From the NCBI RefSeq assembly GCF_014191715.1, contig NZ_JACHWY010000003.1, positions 372,001-436,000 on the forward strand: DNA of 64,000 nucleotides. The letters run 5' to 3'. The notes under the pieces were generated by a model, which did no database searches, was not told where the DNA came from, and saw nothing but the letters and a program-made list of their open reading frames with translations. Positions 9,953-20,569 of this stretch are shown here, piece by piece. Source of the stretch: Litorivivens lipolytica (GTDB taxonomy: Bacteria > Pseudomonadota > Gammaproteobacteria > Pseudomonadales > Spongiibacteraceae). Made by a program: the position numbers and the translations under genes. Within the stretch, counting starts at the first letter, position 1. Each line of letters opens with the position of its first letter.

Positions 9953-9965
9953 CACCCTTAAAGGG
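9953..9965 (+). promoter_or_regulatory. Shared leader motif around the ribosome binding site (copy 2)
   Basis: CACCCTTAAAGGG, ending 8 bases before the ATG at 9974. CCCTT and AAGGG are complementary and the AAGGGAG part is the Shine-Dalgarno sequence, so it could be partly masked. Confidence 0.35.
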
Positions 9966-9973
9966 AGTCAGCC

Positions 9974-10222
9974 ATGCGCACGCCCATCAAAATTGTACAA
10001 CTGCAGGAATACCGGGAAACGTCCCGACAGGAAGTAATCGACGAAATCAGCACCGAAGCCTTTATTCTGGTCCGCGATGCCGCTCGCGAGCATGGTCTAC
10101 CCATCAAAAAGGTGCTGGTCGAGCACATGCGCGACATCGCAACGATTCTAAACAGCGTTGACGGCCCAGAGGCCTTGGCCGAAATTCTCAACAGCATCAG
10201 CCGTCAAATCAAACACGACTGA
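9974..10222 (+). CDS. Small protein of unknown function, second paralog
   Basis: An 82-residue paralog of the protein at 9569-9826. It has the same order: a variable N-terminus (TPIKIVQLQEYRETSRQ), the conserved helix IDEISTEAFILVRDAAREHGLP, a second helix VLVEHMRDIATILNSVDG and a C-terminal amphipathic helix. The ATG at 9974 has AAGGGAG 8 bases upstream. There is no signal peptide, and I cannot assign a function. Retention of both copies 147 bases apart, each with its own leader, suggests separate regulation or a heteromeric partner role; this is inference. Confidence 0.7.
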   Translation: MRTPIKIVQLQEYRETSRQEVIDEISTEAFILVRDAAREHGLPIKKVLVEHMRDIATILNSVDGPEALAEILNSISRQIKHD

Positions 10223-10230
10223 TATCTACC

Positions 10231-10416
10231 TCAATGCGCTGTGGTTTTCGATTTTCCACAGCGCTCACAGCGATACACCGTCACCAATTTCCCCTGCTTC
10301 ACATCAAACCGGTTTTTCGTTTCCACCTTCCACCGATGATGCCCTTCCCGGCATAGCGTGGTTTTTCCCGAACCCGGTTTTTTCCGGCCCGGCCGGAACT
10401 CAAGCACATCACCCAT
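10231..10416 (-). CDS. Small zinc-ribbon protein
   Basis: A 61-residue cytosolic protein. A basic N-terminus (EFRPGRKKPGSGK) is followed by Cys22, His26/His27, and a C-terminal YRCERCGKSKT with Cys50-x2-Cys53, making a plausible zinc ribbon. The pattern FDVKQGKLVTVYRCERCG resembles small conserved proteins of pseudomonads. The ATG at 10416 is preceded by AAAGAGG. It is convergent with the second small paralog (8-base gap) and divergent from the SlyD-like gene. Its function is unknown; nucleic-acid binding is a guess from the basic tail. Confidence 0.7.
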   Translation of the reverse strand: MGDVLEFRPGRKKPGSGKTTLCREGHHRWKVETKNRFDVKQGKLVTVYRCERCGKSKTTAH

Positions 10417-10507
10417 AAACCTCTTTCCCTGCCACCCAGGCAGCGATTAGTATACGCGCCTGCCCACCGTAGCGCCTGCGGACGTGCCACCCGCCGAGGA
10501 ATGTTTG

Positions 10508-10990
10508 ATGAAAATCGAGAAAAACCGCGTTGTGTCCTTTCACTACCGATTGAGTGAGCAGGGCGGCGCCGAACTGGAAAACAGCTACAACGGCGAACCG
10601 TCACTCTACCTGCACGGCGCCCGCAATATTCTGCCCGCACTGGAAAAGGCCTTGGCCGGGCTCGGCGTTGGCGACAGTACGACCGTTGATCTGAGCGCCG
10701 CACAGGCCTACGGCGAACGTCAGGAAGGCCGCGTACAGCGCATTCCCGCCAAGTACCTCAAGCACGAGGGAAAAATGAAACCGGGACAGATTGTGCGCTT
10801 TCGCGATGACAAGGGTATACAGCAGGCCACCGTTATCAAAGTGGGCAAGTTTTCAGTGGACGTGGATACCAATCATCCACTGGCGGGCAAGAGCCTGAGC
10901 TTTGCCATTGAGATTGTGGATATCCGCGAGGCCAGCGCGGAGGAAATTGCTCACGGCCACGCTCATGGGCCGGGCGGCCATCAGCACTGA
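10508..10990 (+). CDS. SlyD-like FKBP-type peptidyl-prolyl isomerase
   Basis: A 160-residue cytosolic isomerase/chaperone. The FKBP core is split by the insert-in-flap typical of SlyD. N-terminal VVSFHYRLSEQGG and the LYLHGARNILPALEKALAGLGVGD helix precede the flap domain (about 75-125). The FKBP strand resumes at HPLAGKSLSFAIEIVDI. The tail is His-rich (HGHAHGPGGHQH) and could bind nickel or other metals, as in SlyD. The ATG at 10508 was chosen because GAGGA lies 7 bases upstream; a GTG at 10484 has no such site. Confidence 0.88.
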   Translation: MKIEKNRVVSFHYRLSEQGGAELENSYNGEPSLYLHGARNILPALEKALAGLGVGDSTTVDLSAAQAYGERQEGRVQRIPAKYLKHEGKMKPGQIVRFRDDKGIQQATVIKVGKFSVDVDTNHPLAGKSLSFAIEIVDIREASAEEIAHGHAHGPGGHQH

Positions 10991-11012
10991 GCCGACGAGG
11001 TCAATCGGCTCA
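10988..11012. terminator. Stem-loop spanning both stop codons of convergent genes
   Basis: TGAGCCGA (10988-10995) and TCGGCTCA (11005-11012) form an 8-bp stem. The first base-paired TGA is the stop of the SlyD-like gene and the last TCA is the stop of the NTF2-fold gene on the other strand. There is no U-run, so it is a possible bidirectional terminator. Confidence 0.45.
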
Positions 11013-11858
11013 GCTGTCCTGTTCTAAAAAGAACTGGGCATTGCGGATCAGCAGATTGCGGCGATCGAATTGAAATATAGCGACGCCGCGCTTCTCGACC
11101 TTACCCTCGCGGTAAAACACCGTCGCGGTCGTTACCCGACCGGCTGACAACAGCTTTTCAACGCGCAGGCTGCCCGCCGGAATATCCCAAAACGCAACGC
11201 GGGCGTCATGGCCATAGGGCCAGGCGATCATGCCATCATCGGTAAACAGCCGCTCCAGCGCACGATTCTGCTTCTGGTTAAAGGCACTGACCAGCGTCTG
11301 CACCTTTTCCTTGCCGGCCTCACCGACCGTTTCCCGCGCCTGCAGAAAACCGGACAGGCCTGACAGGCCCATATGGCGCAGCATGCGCCAGAAAGAGGAA
11401 ATGCCTGCCACGGCGCTCGCCAGACCGTACTGCATTTGCTGACGCAGCATGGGCTGAAGTTCCCAGTGGGCGGCCAGACGTTTGATACGAACTTCACCGT
11501 TTTCCGTAGTCAGTTCGTAAAGCAGATGCATCGGCACCCGAACCTTTACTTTTTCCGACATGCGAATCTCGATATCGAGATCACGCACAACCGCGCCGGA
11601 ACAGACCACGTCGTAGTCCACATCAAAGCGGATGTCGTTGGCGGCAATAAAGGTTTCGTAAAATCGGCTCAAGGGGCTCTGACCACTGTCGTCCGGCAGA
11701 TTGATCTGGGGTTTGGAACCCACCGGATCTTCCACCACCGCACAGTCTGCAAACAGTGACAGCCATTCTGGCTTGTTATGCACCGCAACCGCGGCCGGAG
11801 AGCCTTCAACGCAGGCGAGGCAAGCCTGCTTATCTCGGAGAAGCGTTCGCATTGGCAT
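11010..11858 (-). CDS. NTF2-fold (ketosteroid-isomerase-like) protein
   Basis: A 282-residue protein with two segments that look like NTF2/SnoaL folds: an N-terminal one (about 10-130, ending in MHLLYELTTENGEVRIKRLAAHWEL) and a C-terminal one (about 180-282, with VQTLVSAFNQKQNRALERLFTDDGMIAWP and VEKRGVAIFQFDRRNLLIRNAQFFL). The end of each matches the typical last strands of the fold. The substrate is unknown and no catalytic residues can be assigned. The ATG at 11858 has no clear Shine-Dalgarno sequence; a second ATG lies at 11852. Confidence 0.6.
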   Translation of the reverse strand: MPMRTLLRDKQACLACVEGSPAAVAVHNKPEWLSLFADCAVVEDPVGSKPQINLPDDSGQSPLSRFYETFIAANDIRFDVDYDVVCSGAVVRDLDIEIRMSEKVKVRVPMHLLYELTTENGEVRIKRLAAHWELQPMLRQQMQYGLASAVAGISSFWRMLRHMGLSGLSGFLQARETVGEAGKEKVQTLVSAFNQKQNRALERLFTDDGMIAWPYGHDARVAFWDIPAGSLRVEKLLSAGRVTTATVFYREGKVEKRGVAIFQFDRRNLLIRNAQFFLEQDS

Positions 11859-11995
11859 TATTCACACTACATTGGCAACGAGCGGAGAATAGGCAGCCCC
11901 CTGCACTGGCGCTGTGAAATTTTCACACTTTACCTCGGCAAATGCGCAAAACCGGCGCCAGATCACACAGCGCATGTAACCCGGTTCGATCCTTA

Positions 11996-12808
11996 TTACT
12001 CAGCGCCACTAATATGTGTCGTTAGAAACACCAGCAATTGCTCCCGGTAATCGGGAAACACAAAGGTAGCGATGTGCGGTCCGTGGGTCTGATGGAATTG
12101 CTTGGGCCCACCGGCCTCGGCGTAAAGAGACTGGCTGTGGGAAAGGGGGATTACCGCGTCGTCAGGGCTGTGAAAATACAGCTGGGGAACGCCGGCCAAG
12201 GCACCAATCACAGGCTCGAGATCATAACCCGAAGGCATCAACCGGGATGCCAACCCGGAGAAGGGCCAGGTTAGCCACTGCCGCTCGGCCACATCGCGGG
12301 CAATACGCGGAAAGGAGGCCACCGCTGCATCAAGCACGACCGCCTCGGGCTTAGAAGAACTAGTCGCCATGGCATAGCCGGCAACCGCCCCGCCAATACT
12401 CTGCCCGAGCACTACCACCGGCAGATCATTGTCGGCGCGCAGCCAGTCGTATCCGCGTCTCACGTCCTCGATCACACCGGCCAGTTCCGGCGCGCCATCC
12501 GACTGCCCATAACCGCGATAGTCCAGCAGAAACACGTTGTAGCCCTGCTCCGGCAGCCACAGCACACTGTGCATGTGGGTGCTGATATTTTCCGCATTGC
12601 CGTGCAGAAAGTAGACGGTCGCCCGCGCCTCGCCTTCGGCGGGCAGCCACCAACCGTGCAAGGTCGGGCCGCCGTCTTTCAGCCAGACATCACGATAGGG
12701 GCGACCGTGATCCAGAGGCGTGGCGACCAATTCTTTCATAGGGTGAAACAAGAGGCTGGCGCAACCACTGAGGCAGAGGCCAAGCATCAATATCACCGCC
12801 GCCCGCAT
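11996..12808 (-). CDS. Alpha/beta hydrolase lipoprotein (BEM46/YfhR-like)
   Basis: A 270-residue predicted lipoprotein: the signal MRAAVILMLGLCLSGC has a lipobox ending in Cys16. The hydrolase fold shows the oxyanion segment YFLHGNAENIS, the strand LLDYRGYGQSDG and the nucleophile elbow VVLGQSIGGAVAG (GxSxG). A late Asp (HSPDDAVIP) and His (HGPHIATF) complete a plausible triad. The ATG at 12808 lies 10 bases after the stop of the DUF4105 gene, so the two are probably co-transcribed. The substrate is unknown. Confidence 0.8.
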   Translation of the reverse strand: MRAAVILMLGLCLSGCASLLFHPMKELVATPLDHGRPYRDVWLKDGGPTLHGWWLPAEGEARATVYFLHGNAENISTHMHSVLWLPEQGYNVFLLDYRGYGQSDGAPELAGVIEDVRRGYDWLRADNDLPVVVLGQSIGGAVAGYAMATSSSKPEAVVLDAAVASFPRIARDVAERQWLTWPFSGLASRLMPSGYDLEPVIGALAGVPQLYFHSPDDAVIPLSHSQSLYAEAGGPKQFHQTHGPHIATFVFPDYREQLLVFLTTHISGAE

Positions 12809-12818
12809 CAGGCGCCCC

Positions 12819-14645
12819 TTAGAAATACACCCGCCACTGCAGACTGACCTGCTCACCCCACTCTCCTGATTCACCTCTGCGCGCTGCCCTCAGGCGCAAG
12901 CCCTGTTGTCTCGTCACATGCCACTGAGCGCTCAGCGCGACATCATTACGTTCAACGCCATTATTAAAACGATAGTGGCTTGCCTCCAGCTCCAGCGCAA
13001 TGCGCTGCCCCTGCAAACCCCAGCGCAAACTCAGGCCAGGCGCCGCCTGCCAATTATGATCAAAACTTTCGTTGTATTCCGCGCGCAGGGTCGCCAGCAC
13101 GGAGCCCCGCCCCCCCAGCATTCGCCAGGTTCCACCGGCGCCGCCTTCAGCGAAGCTAGCGAGAAATTCGTCGTCCCACGCGCCGCGCTCAAGCCCTGCC
13201 CGAGCCTGCCAACTAACCGGTCGAAAAAAGCGATTGCGCGGCGCCAACGACCGAATGTCGACAACGTCCACCTCCTGTACTCGAAGCGATTCATCTTCGG
13301 TCTGACGCAGGGTAGCGCTAAGCATATTCAGTGAGGCATCTACGGGATAACCCGCGATCGGGTCCAACAAATCGTGATAGGTCAGTTTCAGCGTCAGCTC
13401 GGCATAATCCTGCGACTCCCATTGCCCCGCCGCCAAGGCCGCCAGCGCGGTGTCGTGCCCTGCATCGGGCTGCGGCGGACGATGAATGCGCTTATCGGGT
13501 TTGGCCTCTCGCGGCAGAGCATTGATGGCTTTCAGCAAGCGAAAGCTGTGGCGAGCAATCTTCGCATCACGCGCCTCGCGGTCGTGGCGATAACGCAGCA
13601 AGCGATAAGCGGCCAGTAGCAGTGGATACTGCTGCGAAGCACTTTGCCGCTGAAATGCCTCCGATGTCAGGTAGGCTTCGGATTCTGCCAGCGCAATCAC
13701 CGCCCGACGCTCGCTGCGATCAAAATCCTGCAACAAGGTTTCTAGCTCCTGCTGACGCGAGGGCCGATAGGTCACCTCGTCGATCAGCTTGGCATCGCGC
13801 ACACTGCGCACCGTATCCACCGGAATGGCGTGCAGGGGAAAATCGCCGGTCAGGTTTAATCCCGGCCGCGCTACCTCCAGCAGCTCAAGCAAGCGGAAGG
13901 AGCAGTTTTCATCCATGAAGTAATAATCGAAATTAATTGCCTGCAGCTCCCACAAATGCGCCAGCAGACGGTCGATTTCTGCGTCGGTCAGATTGAGCTG
14001 GTACTCCCACACATCGCGATTTTCCAACCGCGAATATTCCTGCAGTTTTTCTACATAGGGCTGCAGACTGAACTGCCCGGGGTAGCCGCCGCTCATGCCT
14101 CTCCAGGCGAACAACAGGCTGCCATCATTCTCCGGTACAAAGGCCGCGTAGTTCACCGCATAGGACAGCAGCGCCGACTCCGACCGATAGCCCTTTGGGT
14201 CCAGCCGCAGAAACGTGTGGCCGTACATGGACGAGGGGCTGTTCAAATAGCTGGAGGCAAACACCAGCGCCACCTGCCCAACATTTATCCGTTTGCGCCA
14301 TTGCTGGTAATCACTGCACTGTTCTCTGCCACTCTCTGGCAACAAACCGCGCGCCTGCAGCCACTGTGTGCGCGCCATAAACCGGCAGCGCTCGGCTGGC
14401 ACTTTTTCCAAAACCGCCAGCGTTTGCTTTAGCTCCGCTTCGGGATTAGAAGCACCCTCGGGCGCGAAAAAAAATTTGGAATCATCGACGTAACTGCGGG
14501 TGCGATAGTCATCCCCCGACCGACCGAAGTGCAGCAGTGCCAGCCACTGAGGGTCTTGCGCGAGCGCAGCAATGTTTATTTCGTTCTGCGCACTTGCGAT
14601 ACCGGAAACTAACCACAGGTATGCAGCCACGCAGAAACAAATCAT
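12819..14645 (-). CDS. DUF4105 (Lnb N-terminal-like) envelope protein
   Basis: A 608-residue exported protein starting with a cleavable signal (MICFCVAAYLWLVSGIASA). The central region has the DUF4105 hallmarks: ALVFASSYLNSPSSMYGHTFLRLDPKG with a conserved His, and the DENCSFRLLELLEVARP segment. The last ~200 residues are rich in alternating strands (RWGLQGQRIALELEASHYRF and a terminal aromatic, WRVYF), suggesting an outer-membrane beta-barrel end. The ATG at 14645 was chosen for the signal peptide. It is probably co-transcribed with the downstream lipoprotein hydrolase. The family is often linked to lipid or peptidoglycan-related cysteine hydrolase activity; the exact role is unknown. Confidence 0.75.
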   Translation of the reverse strand: MICFCVAAYLWLVSGIASAQNEINIAALAQDPQWLALLHFGRSGDDYRTRSYVDDSKFFFAPEGASNPEAELKQTLAVLEKVPAERCRFMARTQWLQARGLLPESGREQCSDYQQWRKRINVGQVALVFASSYLNSPSSMYGHTFLRLDPKGYRSESALLSYAVNYAAFVPENDGSLLFAWRGMSGGYPGQFSLQPYVEKLQEYSRLENRDVWEYQLNLTDAEIDRLLAHLWELQAINFDYYFMDENCSFRLLELLEVARPGLNLTGDFPLHAIPVDTVRSVRDAKLIDEVTYRPSRQQELETLLQDFDRSERRAVIALAESEAYLTSEAFQRQSASQQYPLLLAAYRLLRYRHDREARDAKIARHSFRLLKAINALPREAKPDKRIHRPPQPDAGHDTALAALAAGQWESQDYAELTLKLTYHDLLDPIAGYPVDASLNMLSATLRQTEDESLRVQEVDVVDIRSLAPRNRFFRPVSWQARAGLERGAWDDEFLASFAEGGAGGTWRMLGGRGSVLATLRAEYNESFDHNWQAAPGLSLRWGLQGQRIALELEASHYRFNNGVERNDVALSAQWHVTRQQGLRLRAARRGESGEWGEQVSLQWRVYF

Positions 14646-14699
14646 GCAACGCACACGCGTTGTAGCATGTTGAAAAGAATCGTTCACTTTAGGTAAAAC

Positions 14700-14722
14700 G
14701 GGTGCAGCAGAACGCTGCACCC
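14700..14722 (-). terminator. Intrinsic terminator after the DUF3015 gene
   Basis: GGGTGCAG (14700-14707) and CTGCACCC (14715-14722) form an 8-bp stem. On the minus strand the stem is followed by GTTTTACC. It lies between the DUF3015 stop (14730) and the DUF4105 start, separating the two units. Confidence 0.65.
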
Positions 14723-14729
14723 TTATAGC

Positions 14730-15212
14730 TTAAGCGGCGTAGCGGGCCAGCTGCGCATCGGCGCGCATCAGGTCCAGCATGGATGCCATCACCTGTTCGG
14801 CGTTAACCGATTCACTGGGAAACAAGGTTTCGAAGTTGTTGTGCATCAGGGTTTTGAAATGGGCGCGATCCGAGTTTTCAACGCCCATGGAAACCGCAAC
14901 CGCGGTCAGCGCCTCACCATCACCGCGCGCGACATCCTCGCTGAACTCATCGAGAATCGCCCCGAGGTTGATCAGCGGCTTGCCACCGTAAGTCAGGGTG
15001 CCGTTGGCCGAACAGCCATTGGTACCGGAGGTCATTCCCAGCGTGTTGTTACCGGAAGTACCGTTAGTGATTGAGGCCACCACATGCACGGGCAGGCCGG
15101 ATTTTCCTTCAAACAGCATGTTTCCCCAGCCACAACTGTCGCCGCCAGGTACAACGGCAAAACTGCTTGCTGAGGCGGTTGCCAGTACGGACGCCATAAG
15201 AATTTTTTTCAT
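14730..15212 (-). CDS. DUF3015 exported protein
   Basis: A 160-residue periplasmic or surface protein. Signal peptide MKKILMASVLATASASSFA, then the DUF3015 pattern: an early CGWGNMLFEG, a Ser/Thr/Gly-rich stretch (SITNGTSGNNTLGMTSGTNGC) and a helical C-terminal half. Two cysteines (in CGWG and NGCSANG) could form a disulfide. Function unknown. The start at 15212 gives the signal peptide. It lies next to the DUF4105 gene but is separated from it by a terminator. Confidence 0.8.
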   Translation of the reverse strand: MKKILMASVLATASASSFAVVPGGDSCGWGNMLFEGKSGLPVHVVASITNGTSGNNTLGMTSGTNGCSANGTLTYGGKPLINLGAILDEFSEDVARGDGEALTAVAVSMGVENSDRAHFKTLMHNNFETLFPSESVNAEQVMASMLDLMRADAQLARYAA

Positions 15213-15302
15213 CGTTCGTCTCCACCAGTAAAGAGTTGTCGGCAACCCAAACTGCCGCTCTTAGGTTTGCCTGACTTCAGACTAGCACAGGCGCCGGGGA
15301 AT

Positions 15303-15743
15303 TTACTGAAATTCCAACAGAAAGGTGACTGGCCCGTCATTCACCAACGAGACTTGCATGTCTGCGGCAAAACGCCCGGCCGCTACTTTGTCATGTTTTT
15401 CTTTCAGCGTATCGAGCAGCGCGTTGTAGAGAAGTTGTGCGTCGGCCGGTGTCGCAGCGCTCGAGAAACCGGGGCGCAAACCTTTGCGGGTATCGGCGGC
15501 GAGCGTGAATTGAGACACCAATAGCAGGCCGCCATTGATGTCGCGCAGGGACGCGTTCATGCGTCCTTCTTCGTCAGCGAAAACGCGGTAGTTCAGCAGG
15601 CGCTCAGCGACCTTATCCAGCATTGCCGGGTTGTCATCGCGCTCAATCCCTACGAACACCAACATGCCCTGATCAATCTCACCGGTCACTTCTTCATCGA
15701 CGGTAACGCTAGCGCGACATACGCGCTGAATTAACACTTTCAC
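15303..15743 (-). CDS. dtd: D-aminoacyl-tRNA deacylase
   Basis: A 146-residue cytosolic enzyme that hydrolyses D-amino acids from mischarged tRNA. N-terminal MKVLIQRVCRASVTVDEEVTGEI, the active-site segment LLVSQFTLAADTRKGLRPGF (SQxT motif) and the closing FAADMQVSLVNDGPVTFLLEF (with NxGPxT) are all present. The start is GTG at 15743. It lies 13 bases after the proline iminopeptidase gene in the same direction, a common pairing in Gammaproteobacteria. Confidence 0.95.
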   Translation of the reverse strand: MKVLIQRVCRASVTVDEEVTGEIDQGMLVFVGIERDDNPAMLDKVAERLLNYRVFADEEGRMNASLRDINGGLLLVSQFTLAADTRKGLRPGFSSAATPADAQLLYNALLDTLKEKHDKVAAGRFAADMQVSLVNDGPVTFLLEFQ

Positions 15744-15756
15744 TGACTTTATTGTC

Positions 15757-16713
15757 TCAGGCAGATTTATTGGTCAGCCATTCCAGCATATCGTTAGTCG
15801 CGTGAACAAGCGCATCGGTCATTACCGGCTCAAACGGCGAGTGACCGCCCTCACGGATAATGCGTAATTCACTGTCGGGCCACACTGCGTGCAGGGCACT
15901 GGCATTGTCGAGCGGACACACCATGTCGTAACGACCGTGCACGATGATGCCGGGAATCCCCGCCAGCTTACCCGCCTGCTCAAGCAGCTGGTTTTCTGAC
16001 AGAAACCCCTTATGCATAAAGTAGTGAGTTTCCAGTCGCGCCATTGCCAGGGCATTGCGCTCTTCCACGTCAGTGCGGATATCGTGTTTGTGCACACGCA
16101 GCGTCGAGCAGTGCGTTTCCCACGCCGCCCAGGCCCGCGCCGCAGCCATGCGCTGAATTTCATTGCTGGATTGCAGCGCCCGATAATAGCCCCCAATGAT
16201 ATCGCTTGGGTCCGGCGCGTTTTTCACTAAGGCCTCCCAGGCATCGGGAAACACGCGATTGGCACCCTCGCGATAAAACCAGTTGAGGTCGCGCTGCCGA
16301 CAGAGAAACACACCGCGCAAAATCAAACCGCGCACACGCTTGGGATTGGCCTGCGCATACGCAAGCGCCAGCGTTGCCCCCCAGGAACCGCCAAACAACA
16401 TGCACTGCTCGACGTTGAGTGAATCAAGCAAGGTATCGATATCGCGAATCAGGTCGGACAGGGTGTTGTTGTCGGTGCAGGCGTGGGGCTCGGACTGACC
16501 CGCACCGCGCTGATCAAACAAAATAATGCGATAGGCCTTGGGATCAAAAAAACAGCGGGAAGCGGAGCTGCAACCGGAGCCGGGCCCGCCGTGCAAAAAC
16601 AGCACCGGAACGCCGTCGGGGTTACCGCATTCTTCTACATGCAAGGTGTGCGGTGGGTCGACCGCCAGCCGCGAGCTTCGGTAGGGCTTGATATCGGGAA
16701 AGAGGGGCAGCAC
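15757..16713 (-). CDS. pip: Proline iminopeptidase
   Basis: A 318-residue cytosolic alpha/beta hydrolase that removes N-terminal proline. Family features are LFPDIKPYRSSRLAVDPPHTLHVEECGNPDG at the N-terminus, the oxyanion HGGPGSGCS, the nucleophile elbow GGSWGATLALAYAQ, and late GRYDMVCP and GGHSPFEP giving the Asp and His. I chose GTG at 16713, preceded by GAGG, because the family normally starts 5-7 residues before PDIKPY; an ATG at 16761 would add 16 residues overlapping the upstream terminator. dtd follows directly. Confidence 0.93.
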   Translation of the reverse strand: MLPLFPDIKPYRSSRLAVDPPHTLHVEECGNPDGVPVLFLHGGPGSGCSSASRCFFDPKAYRIILFDQRGAGQSEPHACTDNNTLSDLIRDIDTLLDSLNVEQCMLFGGSWGATLALAYAQANPKRVRGLILRGVFLCRQRDLNWFYREGANRVFPDAWEALVKNAPDPSDIIGGYYRALQSSNEIQRMAAARAWAAWETHCSTLRVHKHDIRTDVEERNALAMARLETHYFMHKGFLSENQLLEQAGKLAGIPGIIVHGRYDMVCPLDNASALHAVWPDSELRIIREGGHSPFEPVMTDALVHATNDMLEWLTNKSA

Positions 16714-16730
16714 AACAACCTCTGAGCAAA

Positions 16731-16768
16731 AGAAAAAGGCAGTGTCCGCGTCTGCGAACACTGCCTTT
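16731..16768 (-). terminator. Intrinsic terminator of typA
   Basis: AAAGGCAGTGT (16735-16745) pairs with ACACTGCCTTT (16758-16768). Read on the minus strand the stem runs into TTTTCTTTT. It lies 32 bases beyond the typA stop. Confidence 0.85.
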
Positions 16769-16799
16769 AGCTTAGCTCATGGTGAGGGCTTCGGCGAGC

Positions 16800-18626
<1,827 letters not shown>

Positions 18627-18809
18627 TGGGAGTTCTCTGGGGATGCGCGAGACCCACCTGGCCTCGTTGAAAATTCGGTCGTCGACGGGGGTGTGAAGGC
18701 CCGTCGGATTTTGAGCGGCGCGCATTATAGCCTATAAAACGCTCAACTGCCTTGGGTTTGATACACCAATACCGCTACAATCGGCTCAATCTAACGATAA
18801 GCCTCCCCT

Positions 18810-20126
18810 ATGACACATAACACCACCGCCAACTGGACCAAACGCTGGACCTTTATTCTCGCTGCTACCGGCTCTGCCGTTGGCCTCGGCAATATCTGGA
18901 AGTTCCCCTACATTACCGGCGAATACGGCGGCGGCGCCTTCGTCATTGTCTATCTCGCCTGTATTCTGGCGGTGGGCATTCCGGTGATGATCGCGGAGAT
19001 CATGGCCGGACGCGCTGCCCGGGCCAACCCGGTAGACGCCATGCTCGACCTGAGCGCACAGGCCGGCGCCCCGAAGATCTGGAGCATTGTCGGCCTCGGC
19101 GGCGTTATCGGCGGCTTGATGATCCTGATGTTCTACAGCGTGGTGGCCGGTTGGGCGCTCGACTACAGCTGGCAGAGCCTGACAGCCGCCTACCACGAGT
19201 CCAGCGCCGACACCATTGAAGCCAATTTTGGCGCGCTGACAGGCAGCTTCAGCCGGCAGTGGTTCTGGCAGACCCTGTTTGTGGTCTTTACCGGCGGCGT
19301 CATCGCCGCAGGCGTAACCGGCGGTATCGGCCGCGCGGTCGAAATTCTGATGCCCCTGCTGATGCTGTTTCTGCTCGGCCTGCTGATATACAGCTGGTCT
19401 GTTGGCGAGGTCGGCCCCAGCCTTTCCTTTATGTTTACGCCAGATTTTTCCAAGCTATCCACCGAGGCGGTGCTGGTCGCCCTCGGCCACGCCTTCTTTA
19501 CCCTGAGCCTCGGGATGGGAGCGATCATGGCCTATGGCGCCTACATGCCGGGCGAGCACTCCATTGGTAAAACCGTCATGCTGATCGGCGCACTGGATAC
19601 CGGCATCGCGCTGGTGGCGGGGCTGGCGATCTTCCCGCTGGTGTTTGCCAACGGACTGGAACCCAGTTCCGGGCCGGGCCTGATGTTTGTGTCCCTGCCC
19701 ATCGCTTTTGGTCAGATGCCGGGCGGCGTGATATTTGGCAGCGTGTTTTTTATTCTGGTCAGCATTGCCGCGCTGAGCTCATCGATTTCGTTGATTGAAC
19801 CCGGCGTCGCCTGGCTGGAAGGCCACGGTATTCCCCGCAAGCTGGGCACTCTGCTGGCCGCAGGCATTGGCTGGCTGGGCGGCATCGCCTGTATTTATTC
19901 CGGTGACTTTTTCAATGCACTGGACCATGTCACCGCCAATTACATCCTGCCGCTGGGCGGCCTGTTGATCGCCATCTTTGTGGGCTTTGTGCTGTCACGC
20001 GATCGCGTTAAACAAGAAGTCGCCTTCGAAAGTGAGCGCTATTTCGCCCTCTGGCATTTTGCCCTGCGCTATGTCGCGCCGCTGGGTATTTTGGTTGTGT
20101 TCCTGCACAGCGTTGGTGTGATCTGA
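18810..20126 (+). CDS. Sodium-dependent transporter (NSS/SNF family)
   Basis: A 438-residue inner-membrane symporter with about 11-12 hydrophobic segments. The N-terminal signature GSAVGLGNIWKFPYITGEYGGGAF is the NSS TM1 sodium/substrate site. TM6 and TM8 regions are seen in ALGHAFFTLSLGMGAIMAYGAY and AALSSSISLIEPGVAWLEG. Bacterial members carry amino acids; the substrate here cannot be read from sequence. A small membrane-anchored protein gene follows 3 bases after the stop, so the two are probably translationally coupled. Confidence 0.9.
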   Translation: MTHNTTANWTKRWTFILAATGSAVGLGNIWKFPYITGEYGGGAFVIVYLACILAVGIPVMIAEIMAGRAARANPVDAMLDLSAQAGAPKIWSIVGLGGVIGGLMILMFYSVVAGWALDYSWQSLTAAYHESSADTIEANFGALTGSFSRQWFWQTLFVVFTGGVIAAGVTGGIGRAVEILMPLLMLFLLGLLIYSWSVGEVGPSLSFMFTPDFSKLSTEAVLVALGHAFFTLSLGMGAIMAYGAYMPGEHSIGKTVMLIGALDTGIALVAGLAIFPLVFANGLEPSSGPGLMFVSLPIAFGQMPGGVIFGSVFFILVSIAALSSSISLIEPGVAWLEGHGIPRKLGTLLAAGIGWLGGIACIYSGDFFNALDHVTANYILPLGGLLIAIFVGFVLSRDRVKQEVAFESERYFALWHFALRYVAPLGILVVFLHSVGVI

Positions 20127-20129
20127 GCC

Positions 20130-20561
20130 ATGTTCAAACCGCTACATGCCTTTGTCGGCCTGTGCCTGCTGATTTTTGCGGCACTTTATTACTACGCATC
20201 AGAACAGGACGAGAAACACTCCCAGCAGGCCCGGTTTTATCTGGAAGATACCCTGGCCGATATTTCCAGCTGGCAGGCCGATGCGCTGCAGCGTCTTCTG
20301 GCACCCGAAGCGCGCGCCGCGGTCAGCAACGAACAGCTGTATCAGGTCGTGGACCAGTATCGGGAGCTGGGGCGATTCAAATCCATGGACGAGCCACAGT
20401 TTTCCACCTTGACGGCGGCACTCTCGGTGTTTGGTGAAGACCAACGCCTGAGTTACAGCTTTCCGGCGCGGTTTGAAGGGGGGGAAGCCTTGGTGACCGC
20501 CACACTGACGGTCACCGGAGGGCGTTACAGCCTGTACAACTTCAGTATTCGCAAGCAGTAG
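20130..20561 (+). CDS. Membrane-anchored small protein of unknown function
   Basis: A 143-residue protein with one N-terminal membrane helix (LHAFVGLCLLIFAALYYYA) and a ~120-residue soluble domain, probably periplasmic. The domain shows helices (ARFYLEDTLADISSWQADALQRLL) followed by strands (ALVTATLTVTGGRYSLYNFSIRKQ), a layout like the small NTF2-like domains, but no confident family match. The ATG at 20130 lies 3 bases after the transporter stop. A link to the transporter is inferred only from position. Confidence 0.65.
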   Translation: MFKPLHAFVGLCLLIFAALYYYASEQDEKHSQQARFYLEDTLADISSWQADALQRLLAPEARAAVSNEQLYQVVDQYRELGRFKSMDEPQFSTLTAALSVFGEDQRLSYSFPARFEGGEALVTATLTVTGGRYSLYNFSIRKQ

Positions 20562-20569
20562 CGAGCGGC

